This document shows, one piece after another, positions 1 through 10,114 of a stretch of 64,000 bases of DNA (position 1 is its first letter; the number at the start of each line of letters is the position of its first letter). Source of the DNA: Catonia carolina. Lineage: Eukaryota; Arthropoda; Insecta; Hemiptera; Achilidae. Both the position numbers and the translations under genes were made by a program. The stretch lies in assembly GCA_035578175.1 (NCBI GenBank), contig JAQMRL010000001.1:429549545-429613544 (forward strand). The letters run 5' to 3'. The notes under the pieces were generated by a model. The model ran no database searches. It had not been told where the DNA came from and saw only the letters and a list, made by a program, of their open reading frames with translations.

Positions 1-480
1 ATATTTCTATTTCTTAGAAACCCTATTTATTATTTCACTACTAACTATTATCACTAACATTAACACCTTTTAAGTCTCGGTCCTTCTCGAGAATTCTCGA
101 ACACTTTTTCCTTTTAGATATTGTCACAATACATATCACAGTCGTTTATTATAATAATACGTTTTCGGAAAAGAGGAGAAAGAACGTCCCATGAAAGAAG
201 CTTTATTTAGAGACAAAGAACGAAAAGTTACTTCAATACACTTTATGATTAGATGTAAATGGATCATTTAGAAAAGTCAATCACCTACTGGCATTTGAAA
301 TGTGGTTTATCACAGTTGTGGTACATTTAAATGAAAAATACCTGTCATTAGACCAGAAGAGATATTTAACAGATGATAGCAGAAATAATAACATAGACGA
401 TTACTATATTCCTATTGTAAATGCATAACACACGTAGGAAATTGCATTGTTGAAAGCGGCTGATGAAAATCACAGTGACC
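1..480. other. AT-rich stretch, nothing recognised
   Basis: No recognisable repeat family, coding motif or RNA signature is seen here. Confidence 0.4.
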
Positions 481-514
481 TCTTCCAACGGGTAGACGCT
501 ATTAAGTTTATGTG

Positions 515-517
<3 letters not shown>

Positions 518-572
<55 letters not shown>
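518..572. repeat. (TA)n microsatellite
   Basis: An uninterrupted TA dinucleotide run of about 55 bp. The Tyr-Ile reading frames across it are artefacts of the repeat. Confidence 0.95.
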
Positions 573-576
<4 letters not shown>

Positions 577-1490
577 ATCGTTGTATTGTATCGTATTGCG
601 GTGTATGCTGTGCTACTAAACAGGCTATTTATATTGGACGCTACTACTGCTAGAGGCTGTGTGTGTTCTCTGTGTTAAGTGAAATTCACAGCCAGTGTGT
701 ATCTATCTGTTCTTTATCTATTGTGCCGGCCGATTGGCTCCATTTACCCTTTTACAACCCACCACTACCACCACCCTCGTGATATTGCAGCACCGATTTC
801 ACCCCTTATCAAATACTGTACCTTCTGCTTTGTAATACCATTGTATCGGAGAACACACAAACTTTCAAATGGAAATCATTTTTTAAACATATCTACTTTG
901 TGCGTACACAATCATAATAAAATCAGAGCAGACGTATAAAAGTAAACGATTCCGATAATCAACAATAATTATTTTTACGATTATGAATCATTTAATACTA
1001 GATCAATCGGTTTTTAAATATGAATCACCGCAGATACAATCATTTTTATACAAAGTAAATTGGTTTAATGACAAAGGTCATTGTGACTATTGTGAAACAG
1101 TTAAAATATCTAAACCATTCCAAAATATTAATTAACCTTACAAAATATGGTAACTGATTTTCATACACGATTCATTACAAAACTGACGAAAATTTTACAG
1201 ATGAGAATGCTTAGAATAAAAAAAATTTATTACGATTAAATAACCCGTTCATCGGGTACTACAACAAGAATTTCCAAAATTTCTCCAATCCCCCCCCCCC
1301 ACCACAGACACGTTCTATGACCCCATCGGTTGAGTAACTTTAGTTAAAATCGAAACATAGTTTTTATTTATTGATTTGTTTAGTTATTCTCATGCTCTAT
1401 TAATAGAGCTGGCGCCCAAAAGTACTATATTAATTTTTTTAAGCATTTGATTACTTGATGAAAATTAATTAGAACAAAACTTAAGTGTTG
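573..1490. other. Unassigned AT-rich sequence
   Basis: No family recognised. A C-run of about ten bases lies near 1291. The 86-codon open frame at 679-939 has no recognisable motif and I do not call it a gene. Confidence 0.4.
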
Positions 1491-1494
1491 TGCA

Positions 1495-2148
1495 GCAGCA
1501 AGAGTGGTTTAGAAGAGATGGAAAATTTAAAAGTAGGCAACAAAAACGTACAGGAAGTTCGGGAATTCTGCTATCTAGGGAGTAAATAACACAGGATGGT
1601 AGTAGCACAAGTGATATCAAAACTAGGAATGCTTAAGCTAAAAAACCCTTTTAAATGAAAAACAGGTTACTGACTACATACATTAATTTACACATTAAGA
1701 AAATTGCCTTAAATCACTATGTTTTGAATGTAGTATTATACGGAAATGAAACGTGGGTGATAGGGGCTGTAGAAAGAAGAGGATAGAAGCGTTTGAAATG
1801 TGGTGTTATAGGAAAATGTTGAAGATTAGGTAAATGGACAAAAAGAAATTTAGAGGTTCATAGAGGAGTGGATGAAAAAAGAAGTATATGGAAACATCTT
1901 ACCAGAAGAATGGATATGCTAGAGGGGCACATCTTAACACATCCAGGTCTATCAATAATGTAGGGTAATTGTAGGAGGAGGCAAAGGTTAGAATATTTAA
2001 AGCAAATTACAAAAGATGTAGGGAGTTGAAGGTATGAAACGACTTGCACAAAATAGAACAGCTTGGAGAACTGCATCAAACTAGTTGAGAGACTGATTAC
2101 AAAAAAACATTTGAACACCGGGCAGTTACTACAGTGGAACAATGTTTT
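1495..2148 (+). pseudogene. LINE ORF2 C-terminal fossil
   Basis: Across shifting frames the translation keeps the landmarks seen downstream of the reverse transcriptase domain in many insect non-LTR elements: FCYLGS near 1570, a DIKTRNA-like stretch, LYGNETW near 1740, AFEMWCYRKMLK near 1795 and NLEVHRGV near 1850. Several stops and frame changes interrupt it, so it is dead. It is cut off upstream of the polymerase core, as expected for 5' truncation. The LINE clade cannot be assigned by eye. It has the same general architecture as the fossil near 44.7 kb. Confidence 0.7.
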
Positions 2149-2211
2149 AAAGTCAATTTACGTGGACTAAAATGGATCTATAAGGGAAACAATAGAAAGA
2201 AGAAATTTACC

Positions 2212-2432
2212 CATAACGGGCAGGTGAAGTGTTAAATTAATTGCACTCGATCTGTTGGTTCCAGGGCTACAAAAAAATAGCTATGTTTCCTATCACATAG
2301 TCAGCCTATTATATGACTGAACTTTTTAAGGACAGAAGAGTTAAAGGTGTAAAAGACACTACTCAGAGTTATCTCCTCAGAGAGTAATGAATTTCACTAC
2401 ACAGCCAGACCCTGTAGCAAATTAGAATACTG
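2212..2432 (+). repeat. Fam-A retroposon copy 1 (5' half)
   Basis: Begins with the family head (CCATAACGGGCAGG) and runs to ACCCTGTAGC, where similarity stops. It lacks the 3' third. Its variants (TTCCAGGGCTACAAAAAA, CAGCCTATTATATGACTGAA) place it in subfamily A-I. Confidence 0.8.
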
Positions 2433-2699
2433 GATTTCTTTAATTGAAGGAACAGCCGTACCAACACTAATTACATTACGTAAAAATATGGTATAGCAAG
2501 TAATGGTACCAACCTAAATCACATGTGTGTGTGATATAATGATGTTTTAAGCCTTGTTTCCTTGTCTATGATAAAAAAAATAAAAATTATGTAGATATTT
2601 TTAATGACTATTTAAATATTTTATATATCTTTAAAACATGATGAACAGTAAATCCAAAGTGATAAAAATAAAATAAATAGTGTAAATCAACTGTGTTTA

Positions 2700-3242
2700 A
2701 ATTCGGCTTCATGTTCAAAAAGGTTAAATAAAATAGTGCGGTTAAATTTCAACCAATGAGATTATAATTAATAAATATAAATGCGCGGGTGAAGGAACCA
2801 TGGAACATAGAAGGTTAATGGAGTTGTTGAATATATAAATCAACGAAACCATTTTTTATTTGAGGATGGTCTCAGATCATCAAGAAGAGTACATGAACTA
2901 AGAACCTCCAACAAGACAACAATACCGACGATCAAAAAAGAACAGAATGGACAATCATTGTGGTAAAACCTTTTAATTTTAAAATGAACGATAAATAAAC
3001 TTTAAGATCTGTTAAATTAATATTACTTAAAAAAATGAAAGGAATCAAATCATAAATCATTTAAAAAATATATTTAATGTATTACTAAGTAAACTCTCAT
3101 TTTCGTATCTTATTCTAAATTCTATATGATTAAATTTTGTTTTTCTCAGCATAACCTTAAAATTCTGTTTTTTTATTTATCTCCATTTTTTGGCTAGCTT
3201 AAATTTAGCACAGTTAATTATTTGGAACCGTGGTACCTTACA
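2700..3242 (+). mobile_element. Truncated LTR upstream of a primer-binding site
   Basis: An AT-rich block that ends in TTACA directly before a tRNA-Lys primer-binding site, where the 3' end of a 5' LTR should lie. It contains a TATAAAT box at 2776-2782 followed by a GC-richer start region, and an AATAAA near 2993. The 5' boundary is not fixed and no partner LTR is seen, so the left limit is approximate. This is an inference from position and signals, not from similarity to a named element. Confidence 0.4.
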
Positions 3243-3245
3243 TTT

Positions 3246-3263
3246 TGGCGCCCAACGTGGGGC
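3246..3263 (+). other. tRNA-Lys primer-binding site of an LTR retroelement
   Basis: TGGCGCCCAACGTGGGGC is the exact complement of the 3'-terminal 18 nt of metazoan tRNA-Lys(CUU), including CCA. This is the standard primer for many LTR elements. The 8-bp word ACCTTACA sits on both sides (3235-3242 and 3264-3271), and Fam-A sequence starts immediately afterwards, so the rest of the element is missing. Confidence 0.65.
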
Positions 3264-3271
3264 ACCTTACA

Positions 3272-3455
3272 ACCCTGCGGTGAATGAAGTGAAGGTGTCA
3301 TTTGCAGGGTGGAAGGTGGGTGTTTTTCGGAGGGCCTGGCATGCTGATAAGTATACTCTTTAAACTCAGTGCGGAAAACATTAGTAAACCACATCACTCC
3401 TCTTTACTTAGTAAAACCTTGCGAGGTTCAAACCAGTATTTCAGCTGTTTCAACC
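3272..3455 (+). repeat. Fam-A retroposon copy 2 (3' half)
   Basis: Starts at ACCCTGCGGTGAATGAAG and runs through the B-box-like GGTTCAAACCAG to the 3' end. The 5' half is absent. Subfamily A-I by GCAGGGTGGAAGGT. Confidence 0.8.
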
Positions 3456-3710
3456 AAACAGCAACACAAGAGAAACAAAAATATTTTAATCAATTGATAA
3501 CGGATTCGTCACTCAATATGTTTGTGGCAGGGCTAAAATAAATAGTTCTTTTTTTATCACATTGTCACCGCCACCCCTTCTAATAAATCATTTACTGTGT
3601 TGCCGGCTTCAATAGTTCTCCCGGCCTTTGACGGCATACCGACAAACCTTTCGGCTGCGCACCGCAGAGGCCTTTGTCATCAAGGCCAAGCCAGTAGCGC
3701 TCTCGGCGAC

Positions 3711-3718
3711 TATATAAA
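3711..3718 (+). promoter_or_regulatory. TATA box of the solo LTR
   Basis: TATATAAA lies about 150 bp inside the LTR. Transcription would start near 3741-3750, giving an R region of about 390 bp if the transcript ends at the stem-loop near 4140. Confidence 0.6.
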
Positions 3719-4113
3719 GAGCGTTGCACTGAGCCGAAGGATTCAATTCCGATCAAGACACAGAGGGATTCACTTCCACCAGACAGCATCGACAAGACGT
3801 CCACCACGGCACACGGCTGCCGGACTTCAGCGAGGACTAATCGACGACCCCGCAAGAGAGAAGATGATGATGCTTCCGCTCGCCTACCCGTCACCGTAAG
3901 CCGTCGACCGGACCGTCATCGCCCGTTGACGCGAGCGATGCCCACAGCGGTCCCTCGACCGAGCCTTACGCCCACCGGACCCGACGAAGCCATCGACGCT
4001 CTACTGCGAAGGAAGAAGATGACGTCTCCGCTGGACGACGACACGCCGTGTCACCCAACTCCTCGACCGCCACGACGACTACGACCGACGCTTCCCATCA
4101 AGACGACCACCGC

Positions 4114-4140
4114 TTAAACGGCCCTTTTCAGGGCCACCAA
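4114..4140 (+). terminator. Histone-mRNA-type 3' stem-loop in the LTR
   Basis: GGCCCTTTTCAGGGCC (4120-4135) forms a 6-bp stem with a TTTC loop. It is preceded by TTAAAC and followed by ACCAAACA. This matches the metazoan replication-dependent histone 3' stem-loop layout: A-rich 5' flank, GGYYCU stem, UUUC loop, ACC 3' flank. No AATAAA is present in the LTR downstream of it (only AAATAAGG). I infer that this LTR may form its 3' ends by the histone pathway. Confidence 0.65.
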
Positions 4141-4496
4141 ACAAATAAGGTTTGCCATTTAATGTCGCCATCCGGTGACAACATGGTCAGGCAATTAAAT
4201 GACTGAATCATTTAAGAACAGAAGAGGTGGAGCTGCAAAATATACTAATCAGAGTTGTTTCCTCTGAAAGTAATGAATTTCACTGTACAACCAGACCCTG
4301 TGGTGAATGGAGTGAAGGTGTCATTTCCAGAAAGGAAAATATGTGCTTTTCAGAGGGCACGGCATGCTGATAAGCGAACTTTTCCACTCTGTGAGGAAGG
4401 CAGCGGTAAACCACCTCACTCCTCATTTTACTTAGTAAAACCTCTACAGGTTCAAACCAGCCTTTCGGCTGATCACCTAAACAACAACGGATTCGT

Positions 4497-5090
4497 ATAT
4501 TTATAATGTTGATTTATTTATAAAACAACGTTATACAACATTGCAGCAAGATATTAGTAAATGAGACTATAACGTCCCCATAAGTAACGAACTCATGGTA
4601 ATAATTTACCATTAATGAATTCTGGCTCATTTTACGACTAACCTTTAAACAGAAACACAGTAGTATAAATTTTATATAGTAGCACATAAAACGGGGAGAA
4701 AAATAAATGAATTAATACATTTTACAACGGCAAAACAAAACGTCGTATAATAATAACACGAAAGTAAAACAGTACAAGTTATATACACGATATTACATCG
4801 ATAGGGAGAAACGATCAATCGAAGAGTTCATAAAATTTACATATAAAGCCATTCAATGAACGTCTTCTATTATGAGATAGAAAACGGCGTGGCGGCGTCT
4901 CACTCCAACCCAGCTTTAAATCAAGTGAATACGTAATAAGTAGGTTACATGCTGATAAACAGGAAAACTTCGGATGCTGATATTGTTCTGCTTACTTCAT
5001 ACTACTCTTTATCTAAAAAGAAAAACTTTACGTTTCTCATTTATTTAATCTGATAAATTTTATCAATCTAATATTTCATTAATTAGGTCT
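4497..5090. other. Unassigned AT-rich sequence
   Basis: No repeat family or coding motif recognised. Confidence 0.4.
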
Positions 5091-5103
5091 ATTGCTTTTT
5101 ATA

Positions 5104-5840
5104 TTGCCCATAACAGGTATAGTCCAGCCACTGTTAGTTTGCTCCTAATGTAAACACATAATGACGTCACTGAGCATGCGCATTATATCAAAATGTGTAC
5201 ATGCTGATTAAAAAGTAACAACAAAATACTTTCAAAAGTATTTAAATACAAAATACTTCAAAAGTATTTTTCTAAATGAAATTGTTAGGCCTACATCGTA
5301 TCATGACTGATGTTTTAAGTACTTTAAGTACTTATAATTTAAAAAATAGTGAACTTAATAGGAATACGACATCCGTAAAGTCGCGGAATCTAGCGTGCAC
5401 CCTGTAGTAGGTGGCTTTTGTTTTTTGACAGTAGGAGCAAACTAAGAACGGCTGAACTGTAGGTGGAGTGTTAAATTATTTCTGCTTGATATGCTAGTTC
5501 CACGGCTACAAAAAATAGTTCTGTTTCTTATCACATGGTCAGCCAATTACATGACTGAAGCATTTAAGAACAGAAGAGGTAGAAGTGTAAAAGACACTAT
5601 TCACAGTTATCTCCAAATAATGGATTTTATTATACACCCAAACCCTGCGGTGAATGAAATGAAGGTGTCACTTGCAGAGTGAAAGGTAGATACTTTTCAT
5701 AGGGCCTGGTATGCTAATAAGCATACTTTTCCACTCAAAGAAGAAGGCATTGGTAAACCACCTCACTCCTCGTTTTAATTAGTAAAGCCTCTAGTCTAGA
5801 GGGTCAAACCACCCTTTCGGTTGATCACGTAAACACAACA
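5104..5840 (+). repeat. Fam-A copy 4, split by a Fam-G MITE
   Basis: The head GCCCATAACAGGTA (5106-5119) continues after the MITE at 5460 (TAGGTGGAGTGTTAAATT) to the 3' end near 5838. Near-identical T-rich direct repeats (CTTTTTATA-like) flank the copy near 5095-5103 and 5843-5852. Subfamily A-I. Confidence 0.85.
5120..5459 (+). mobile_element. Fam-G MITE copy 1 (TA-flanked)
   Basis: About 340 bp with ~30-bp imperfect terminal inverted repeats (TAGTCCAGCC...TTAGTTTGCTCCTA at the left, complement at the right). TA lies on both sides (5118-5119, 5460-5461) and the host Fam-A is restored when it is removed. A TA duplication suggests Tc1/mariner-type mobilisation. It carries the palindrome TGACGTCA at 5162-5169. 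Confidence 0.88.
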
Positions 5841-5982
5841 CACTTTTTTATACTCCAGTGAGAGTAGTACGGTCATCGTAAAAAGTCATGAATATACAAT
5901 TTTTATAACACCTTAAATAAACAAATACTAAAAATACTGTAGGTAACCATTGCACACTGATATTCAAAAAATGGTTGTTATT

Positions 5983-6366
5983 GTTTAGATCAGGCGAAAG
6001 GCTGGTTTGACCCCGTAAAGGCTTTACTAAGTAAAACTAGGAGGAAGATGGTTTACCTATGCCTTCCTCACTGAGTGGAAAAATAAGCTTATCAGCATGC
6101 TACACCTCTGACAAGCACCTGTTATCTACCCTGCAAATGAAACCTTAAATTCATTCACCACAGGGTCTGGCTGTATAATGATGATATTCATTACTCTCAG
6201 AGGAAATAATTGTGACTATTGTCTTTTACACCTCTACTTCTTTTGATCTTAAATACTTCAGTCATATAATTGGCTGACCATGTGATAAAAAACAGAAAAA
6301 ATTTTTTATAGCCGTGGAACTAGCAGATCAAGTGAAAATAATTTAACACTCCACCTGCCTGTTACG
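5983..6366 (-). repeat. Fam-A copy 5
   Basis: Near full-length reverse-strand copy, in tail-to-tail inverted orientation to copy 4 with about 140 bp between them. AAATGGTT flanks both ends. Confidence 0.85.
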
Positions 6367-6628
6367 GGCAGAAGAAATGGTTAAACGAATAAATTAATTG
6401 TTAATTTTTAACAGTTGAAACTTACTGAACAAGGATAATGAATTACAATGAATGAAATGTTTTGAATATGTATTCTAGGAAATCGAAAAATAGTAGAAAC
6501 ATTTTTGATTTTGATTTCTTCTACCATGTTCCAGTAAAACGGAGAAAGTACTCGAAGGGTCTCGATTAAACTACTGTCTGTCTATAACTTGATGGCCTCC
6601 CGCAGAGAGAAGCAGAATCGGCCCGCTA

Positions 6629-7904
6629 CGAGCGTCCCTACTTATATTTTGAGCCTTGGCAGCACTGATTGTTGTTGGGTATCAGCTGATGTTTTTATTT
6701 GAAAGTTTGAGATTTTTAACAATAACCTACACCAGATAATATTGTGAACAAAGCATTGTTTGTGTCGCTTGTAGCCATTTAAAAAGATTGTGTCAGTCAA
6801 AAAATGGAATTGAGTCGTGAAAACTTTCGTGCAATGATTTTTACGATTTCCGACGTGGATTAACTATACAGCAGTGCACTGATCAACTTAATTCCACTTT
6901 TGGTGATGAAGCCCCATCCTTTGCCACTGTGAAACGCTGGTATAACGATTTCAATGGTGGTCGTCATTCTCTCAATGGTGAATTTCGTGAAGGTCGTCCA
7001 AAGTCGGTTGTTGTTCCTGAAAACATTGACGCTATGCAAAATATGATCATTCAAGATCGTCATGTGACATATTGTGAGATTGAGACATCTTTAAGCATTA
7101 GTCCCACTAGCATACATAAAATATTGCAAGAATATTTAGCTGTGAAAAAGGTGTGTTGTCGTTGGATCCCACACAATTTGACAAAAGCCCAAAAAGATGC
7201 CCGTGTCGACTGGTGCAAAAAAAATGATTAAAAATTCAATGTTGGTGCTTCCAAAGAGGTATATAAGATTGTAACAGGTGACGAATCATGAATATATGCG
7301 TACGAGCCAGAACGAAAACAACAGGTATGGGTGTTTCAAGACGAACCGAACCAAACAAAAGTTGTTCGTGCTCGGAGCACTTCAAAACAAATGGTCGCCA
7401 GTTTTTTCAGGAAAACTGTTCATGTGGCAACAGTACCTTTGGAGGAGCGTAAAACAGTAAATTCTGAATGGTATACAACCATTTGTTTGCCAGTAGTCTT
7501 GGATGAAATCAGAAAAACAAAAATTGTCGCATCATCCTCCATCAAGACAAAGCAAGCTCCCACACATCTCGTGAAACAATCAGCTTTTTCAACACTCAAG
7601 AGATCGAATTGATGGGTCATTCGCCTTACAGTCCAGATTTGGCACCCAATGATTTCTTTTTGTTCCCAACTATCAAGGATAAATTGCGAGGACAACGATT
7701 TTTGTCGACAGAAGATGTTGAAGCATTCAAAAACCATGTTCTGGTACCCGACGCAGACTGGAAAAGATGCTATGATAACTGGTTCCAACGCATGCTAAAG
7801 TGTATAACCCTTAAAAGGGAATATTTTGAAAAGCAATAAAGCCACTTTCAACAAAAAATAGTTTGTATTTATTCTTAGGCTCAAAATATAAATAGCGACC
7901 CTCG
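6629..7904 (+). mobile_element. mariner transposon, 1276 bp, inactive
   Basis: Bounded by ~28-bp inverted repeats (CGAGCGTCCCTACTTATATT at the left, complement at the right) with TA on both sides (6627-6628, 7905-7906). Its length is the canonical ~1.28 kb. It carries a broken DD34D transposase. It landed in a TA inside the left TIR of the surrounding MITE. Confidence 0.93.
6804..7839 (+). pseudogene. mariner transposase pseudogene (DD34D)
   Basis: The ATG at 6804 opens the normal mariner N-terminus (MELSRENFRAMIF), but a one-base loss near 6838-6842 shifts the frame. The helix-turn-helix region follows at 6929-7231 (FATVKRWYNDF, REGRPKSVVVPENI). A TAA interrupts near 7229. The first catalytic Asp is visible in VTGDES near 7278, directly followed by a TGA where Trp is usual. 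A second frameshift lies near 7520. The second Asp is in LHQDKASSH (LHHDNASSH is usual) and the third in SPDLAPND near 7640. The C-terminus REYFEKQ ends with the stop at 7837-7839. Family identification is firm; the subfamily (mellifera-like) is uncertain. The copy cannot encode active transposase. Confidence 0.93.
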
Positions 7905-8242
7905 TACTAGCCTTCTTAATAACATCTCATTATGTGCTACTACTAACTAGTACACTGGACTTTGTAAATAATGACGTGTTATTGAGAAGGCTAGTAGCGA
8001 GCCGATTCTGCTCCTCTCTGCGGGAGGCCATCAAGTTATAGACAGACAGTAGACCACACGTATAAAAACAGTTCATCCCGGTGCAGTGAGTTAGTCAGTA
8101 ATTGGACTATGAATATAATTAGTGTTGTCGCCCGTTTCGTAATAATGTCACCACGGGATCGGTACCGAATTACGTTAATAGTGTACGTACGAGTACATGA
8201 GTAAGTGTGCGTACGTTAATAGTGTACGTTAATGAGTAAACC

Positions 8243-8635
8243 TTGCCCATAACAGACAGGTGGAGTGTCAAATTATTTACACTCAATCTGTTCGTTGCAG
8301 GGCTAAAATAAATAGTTCTGTTTCTTATCACATGGTCAGCCAATTAAATGACTGTATCATTAAAGAACAGAAGAGGTAGAGGTGTAAAAGACACTAATCA
8401 GAGGTATCTCGTCTGAAAGTAATGAATTTCATTATACAGCCAGACCCTGTGGTGAATGAAGTGAAGGTGTTATTTGCAGAGTGGAAAATATGTGCTTTTC
8501 AGAGGGCCTGGCGTGCTGATAAGCGTAATTTTTCACTCTGTGAGGAAGGCAATGGTAAACCACCTCACTCCTCGTTTTACTTCGTAAAATCTCTACAGGT
8601 TCAAACCAGCCTTTTGGCTGCTGACCTAAACAACA
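8243..8635 (+). repeat. Fam-A copy 6 (full length)
   Basis: Complete A-II copy from TGCCCATAACAG to CCTAAACAACA. The 11-bp target duplication ATGAGTAAACC is exact (8232-8242 and 8636-8646). It is the best reference copy here. It includes the 73-codon open frame at 8422-8643. Confidence 0.93.
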
Positions 8636-8646
8636 ATGAGTAAACC

Positions 8647-9430
8647 ATTGCTTTGATTGTTAAACTGTTTAATTTAAGCTTAAGTTTTTTATAATTAACT
8701 TAACTGAAATAATCTAATTTGTGAGTAGTTAGTAAGTTTGATAAGTTATTGCAATTATTAATGGAGTCAATAATAATTAAATTAATTTTATAATTTTAAA
8801 GGATTTTTTTGTATTTATTATACCCGGATCCCGAACGAACCTAGGCTTAGGTATTACAATAATTTTATTGACCCGGAAAATAATATACATTATATATAAC
8901 AAATTTTTTTTTTTTTTAATTTATAAATTTATTGGAAATTTCAACAGTAGGCCTACAGTTCTTATTTACATCTATAACAAATTCCAATCAAAAAACAAAA
9001 TTATCTCCTAAACGAAAACTAGATTAAGGCAGTTACTTTCCATAAAATAAATTTTGTTACTTACATTTAGTTCAGTGAGCCAAAATTAACTAGAATAAAC
9101 TTTAGTACGTACCTGAAACAGAAAATAATATAAACGTTAAAAATTTGTAACAATACATGTAAATTTCGATTAGGTATAATTTACACTAGTAATTGCTAGC
9201 GTAAATGAGTTGCAAGAAAACTGGGTTAACAAGTATAACTAGATGAATACAAATTACAAAAACTATTATAATATAGGCATTAATGACTTATAAAATTGTA
9301 TATCTTTTTTCTATAGGTGTAGAGAAACACATTCAATTCATTTTCATTCCTAGCCAGTTTTCTGCTAATTTTCTCACCGCTTATTTTCATTTATCACGCC
9401 TTTCCGTCAGCATTGTCATTAATTTTCAGT
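8647..9430. other. Unassigned AT-rich sequence
   Basis: No family or coding motif seen. Confidence 0.4.
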
Positions 9431-9690
9431 CATAAAATACTCACACGACTTTCTCTTGCCGATGAAAATACAACTTAATTTTGATTCTGACGCAAAATGA
9501 AAATCATACTCTGTAGACCCTAAAAATGCGGAAAATCACTAATTGACGCTAAACTAGCTAATGTAGAACAAAATGCTACAAATAAAACTTTTCGGGTTTT
9601 TAATTCCCTATAACGTTAACTGTATTTGCCGGGAAACGCATACTACGGACGCAATCTTAAAAAATCACATTTTTACCCGATTTTGATGAG
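9431..9690 (+). repeat. Divergent Fam-E relative (5' part)
   Basis: Starts with ACTCACACGACTTTCTCTTGCC, then a shortened body. It appears to have only one of the two internal units typical of other Fam-E copies, so it may be an old or ancestral form. Confidence 0.6.
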
Positions 9691-10114
9691 CTAAATACTA
9701 CAGTAAATGAGTTATCCTATCATTTCCAATTAGCCAATAGTCAATGTCATCATCAATTGTTAAGACCTTCGTGAGAATTTTTGTGTCTTCATCAAGTTAT
9801 GTATTCACGAAATTTTCATGGAACTATGAATAGTTTTAAAAAAAACTTCCACTCATCGATCTTCCCTTATCCGTCCCGCCGATTGCACTATAATTGCAAA
9901 TACAGTGGAAACCCCTTATCCGGACACAATAAAAAAAGGCCTAAATTAATCAAACTCTTACTTATAAAACTGGATACAAATTACTAAAAATACTGCAAAA
10001 TTTGTGCGTGGATCAAATTGTTGAAGGAGTTAGAAAAATACGATGAATATGAAAATACGATGATTATGTTAAATAACATAACAATCCGGATTATTACGTT
10101 CATATAATTAAGTT

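Larger units (their letters stand above)
3563..4180 (+). mobile_element. Solo LTR, 618 bp, GC-rich
   Basis: Starts TGTCACCG and ends CGGTGACA, an 8-bp perfect terminal inverted repeat with TG...CA ends. It is flanked by a 4-bp target duplication ACAT (3559-3562 and 4181-4184), and the interrupted Fam-A sequence reads through cleanly when it is excised. These are the hallmarks of a solo LTR, probably Ty3/Gypsy-like. It carries TATATAAA at 3711-3718 and a histone-type 3' stem-loop at 4114-4140. It is markedly GC-richer than its surroundings. Two diverged direct repeats lie near 3832-3875 and 3984-4035. The open frames on both strands inside it reflect base composition and are not called genes. 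Confidence 0.88.
3510..4485 (+). repeat. Fam-A copy 3, split by a solo LTR
   Basis: The left part (3510-3562) and right part (4181-4485) join into one 5'-truncated Fam-A element once the LTR at 3563-4180 is removed. The direct repeat AACGGATTCGT flanks the whole copy (3499-3509 and 4486-4496), so the retroposon inserted first and the LTR element later. The right part contains an open frame of about 70 codons that recurs in other copies. Confidence 0.9.
6574..8049 (+). mobile_element. Fam-H MITE with long TIRs, carrying a mariner
   Basis: The left arm 6574-6628 (CTGTCTGTCTATAACTTGAT...) and the right end 7980-8049 are inverted repeats. Removing the mariner restores a left TIR of about 75 bp that continues at 7905 (TACTAGCCTTCTTAATAACA). 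TA flanks both ends (6572-6573, 8050-8051). The MITE without mariner is about 200 bp. Confidence 0.85.

Noticed and set aside
366..653. Overlapping 68-70 codon frames
   Set aside because: They consist largely of Tyr-Ile repeats from the (TA)n tract.
3592..4117. Open frames of 60-100 codons on both strands in the GC-rich LTR
   Set aside because: Frames overlap on both strands, no domain is recognisable, and they lie in an LTR. GC-rich DNA has few stops.
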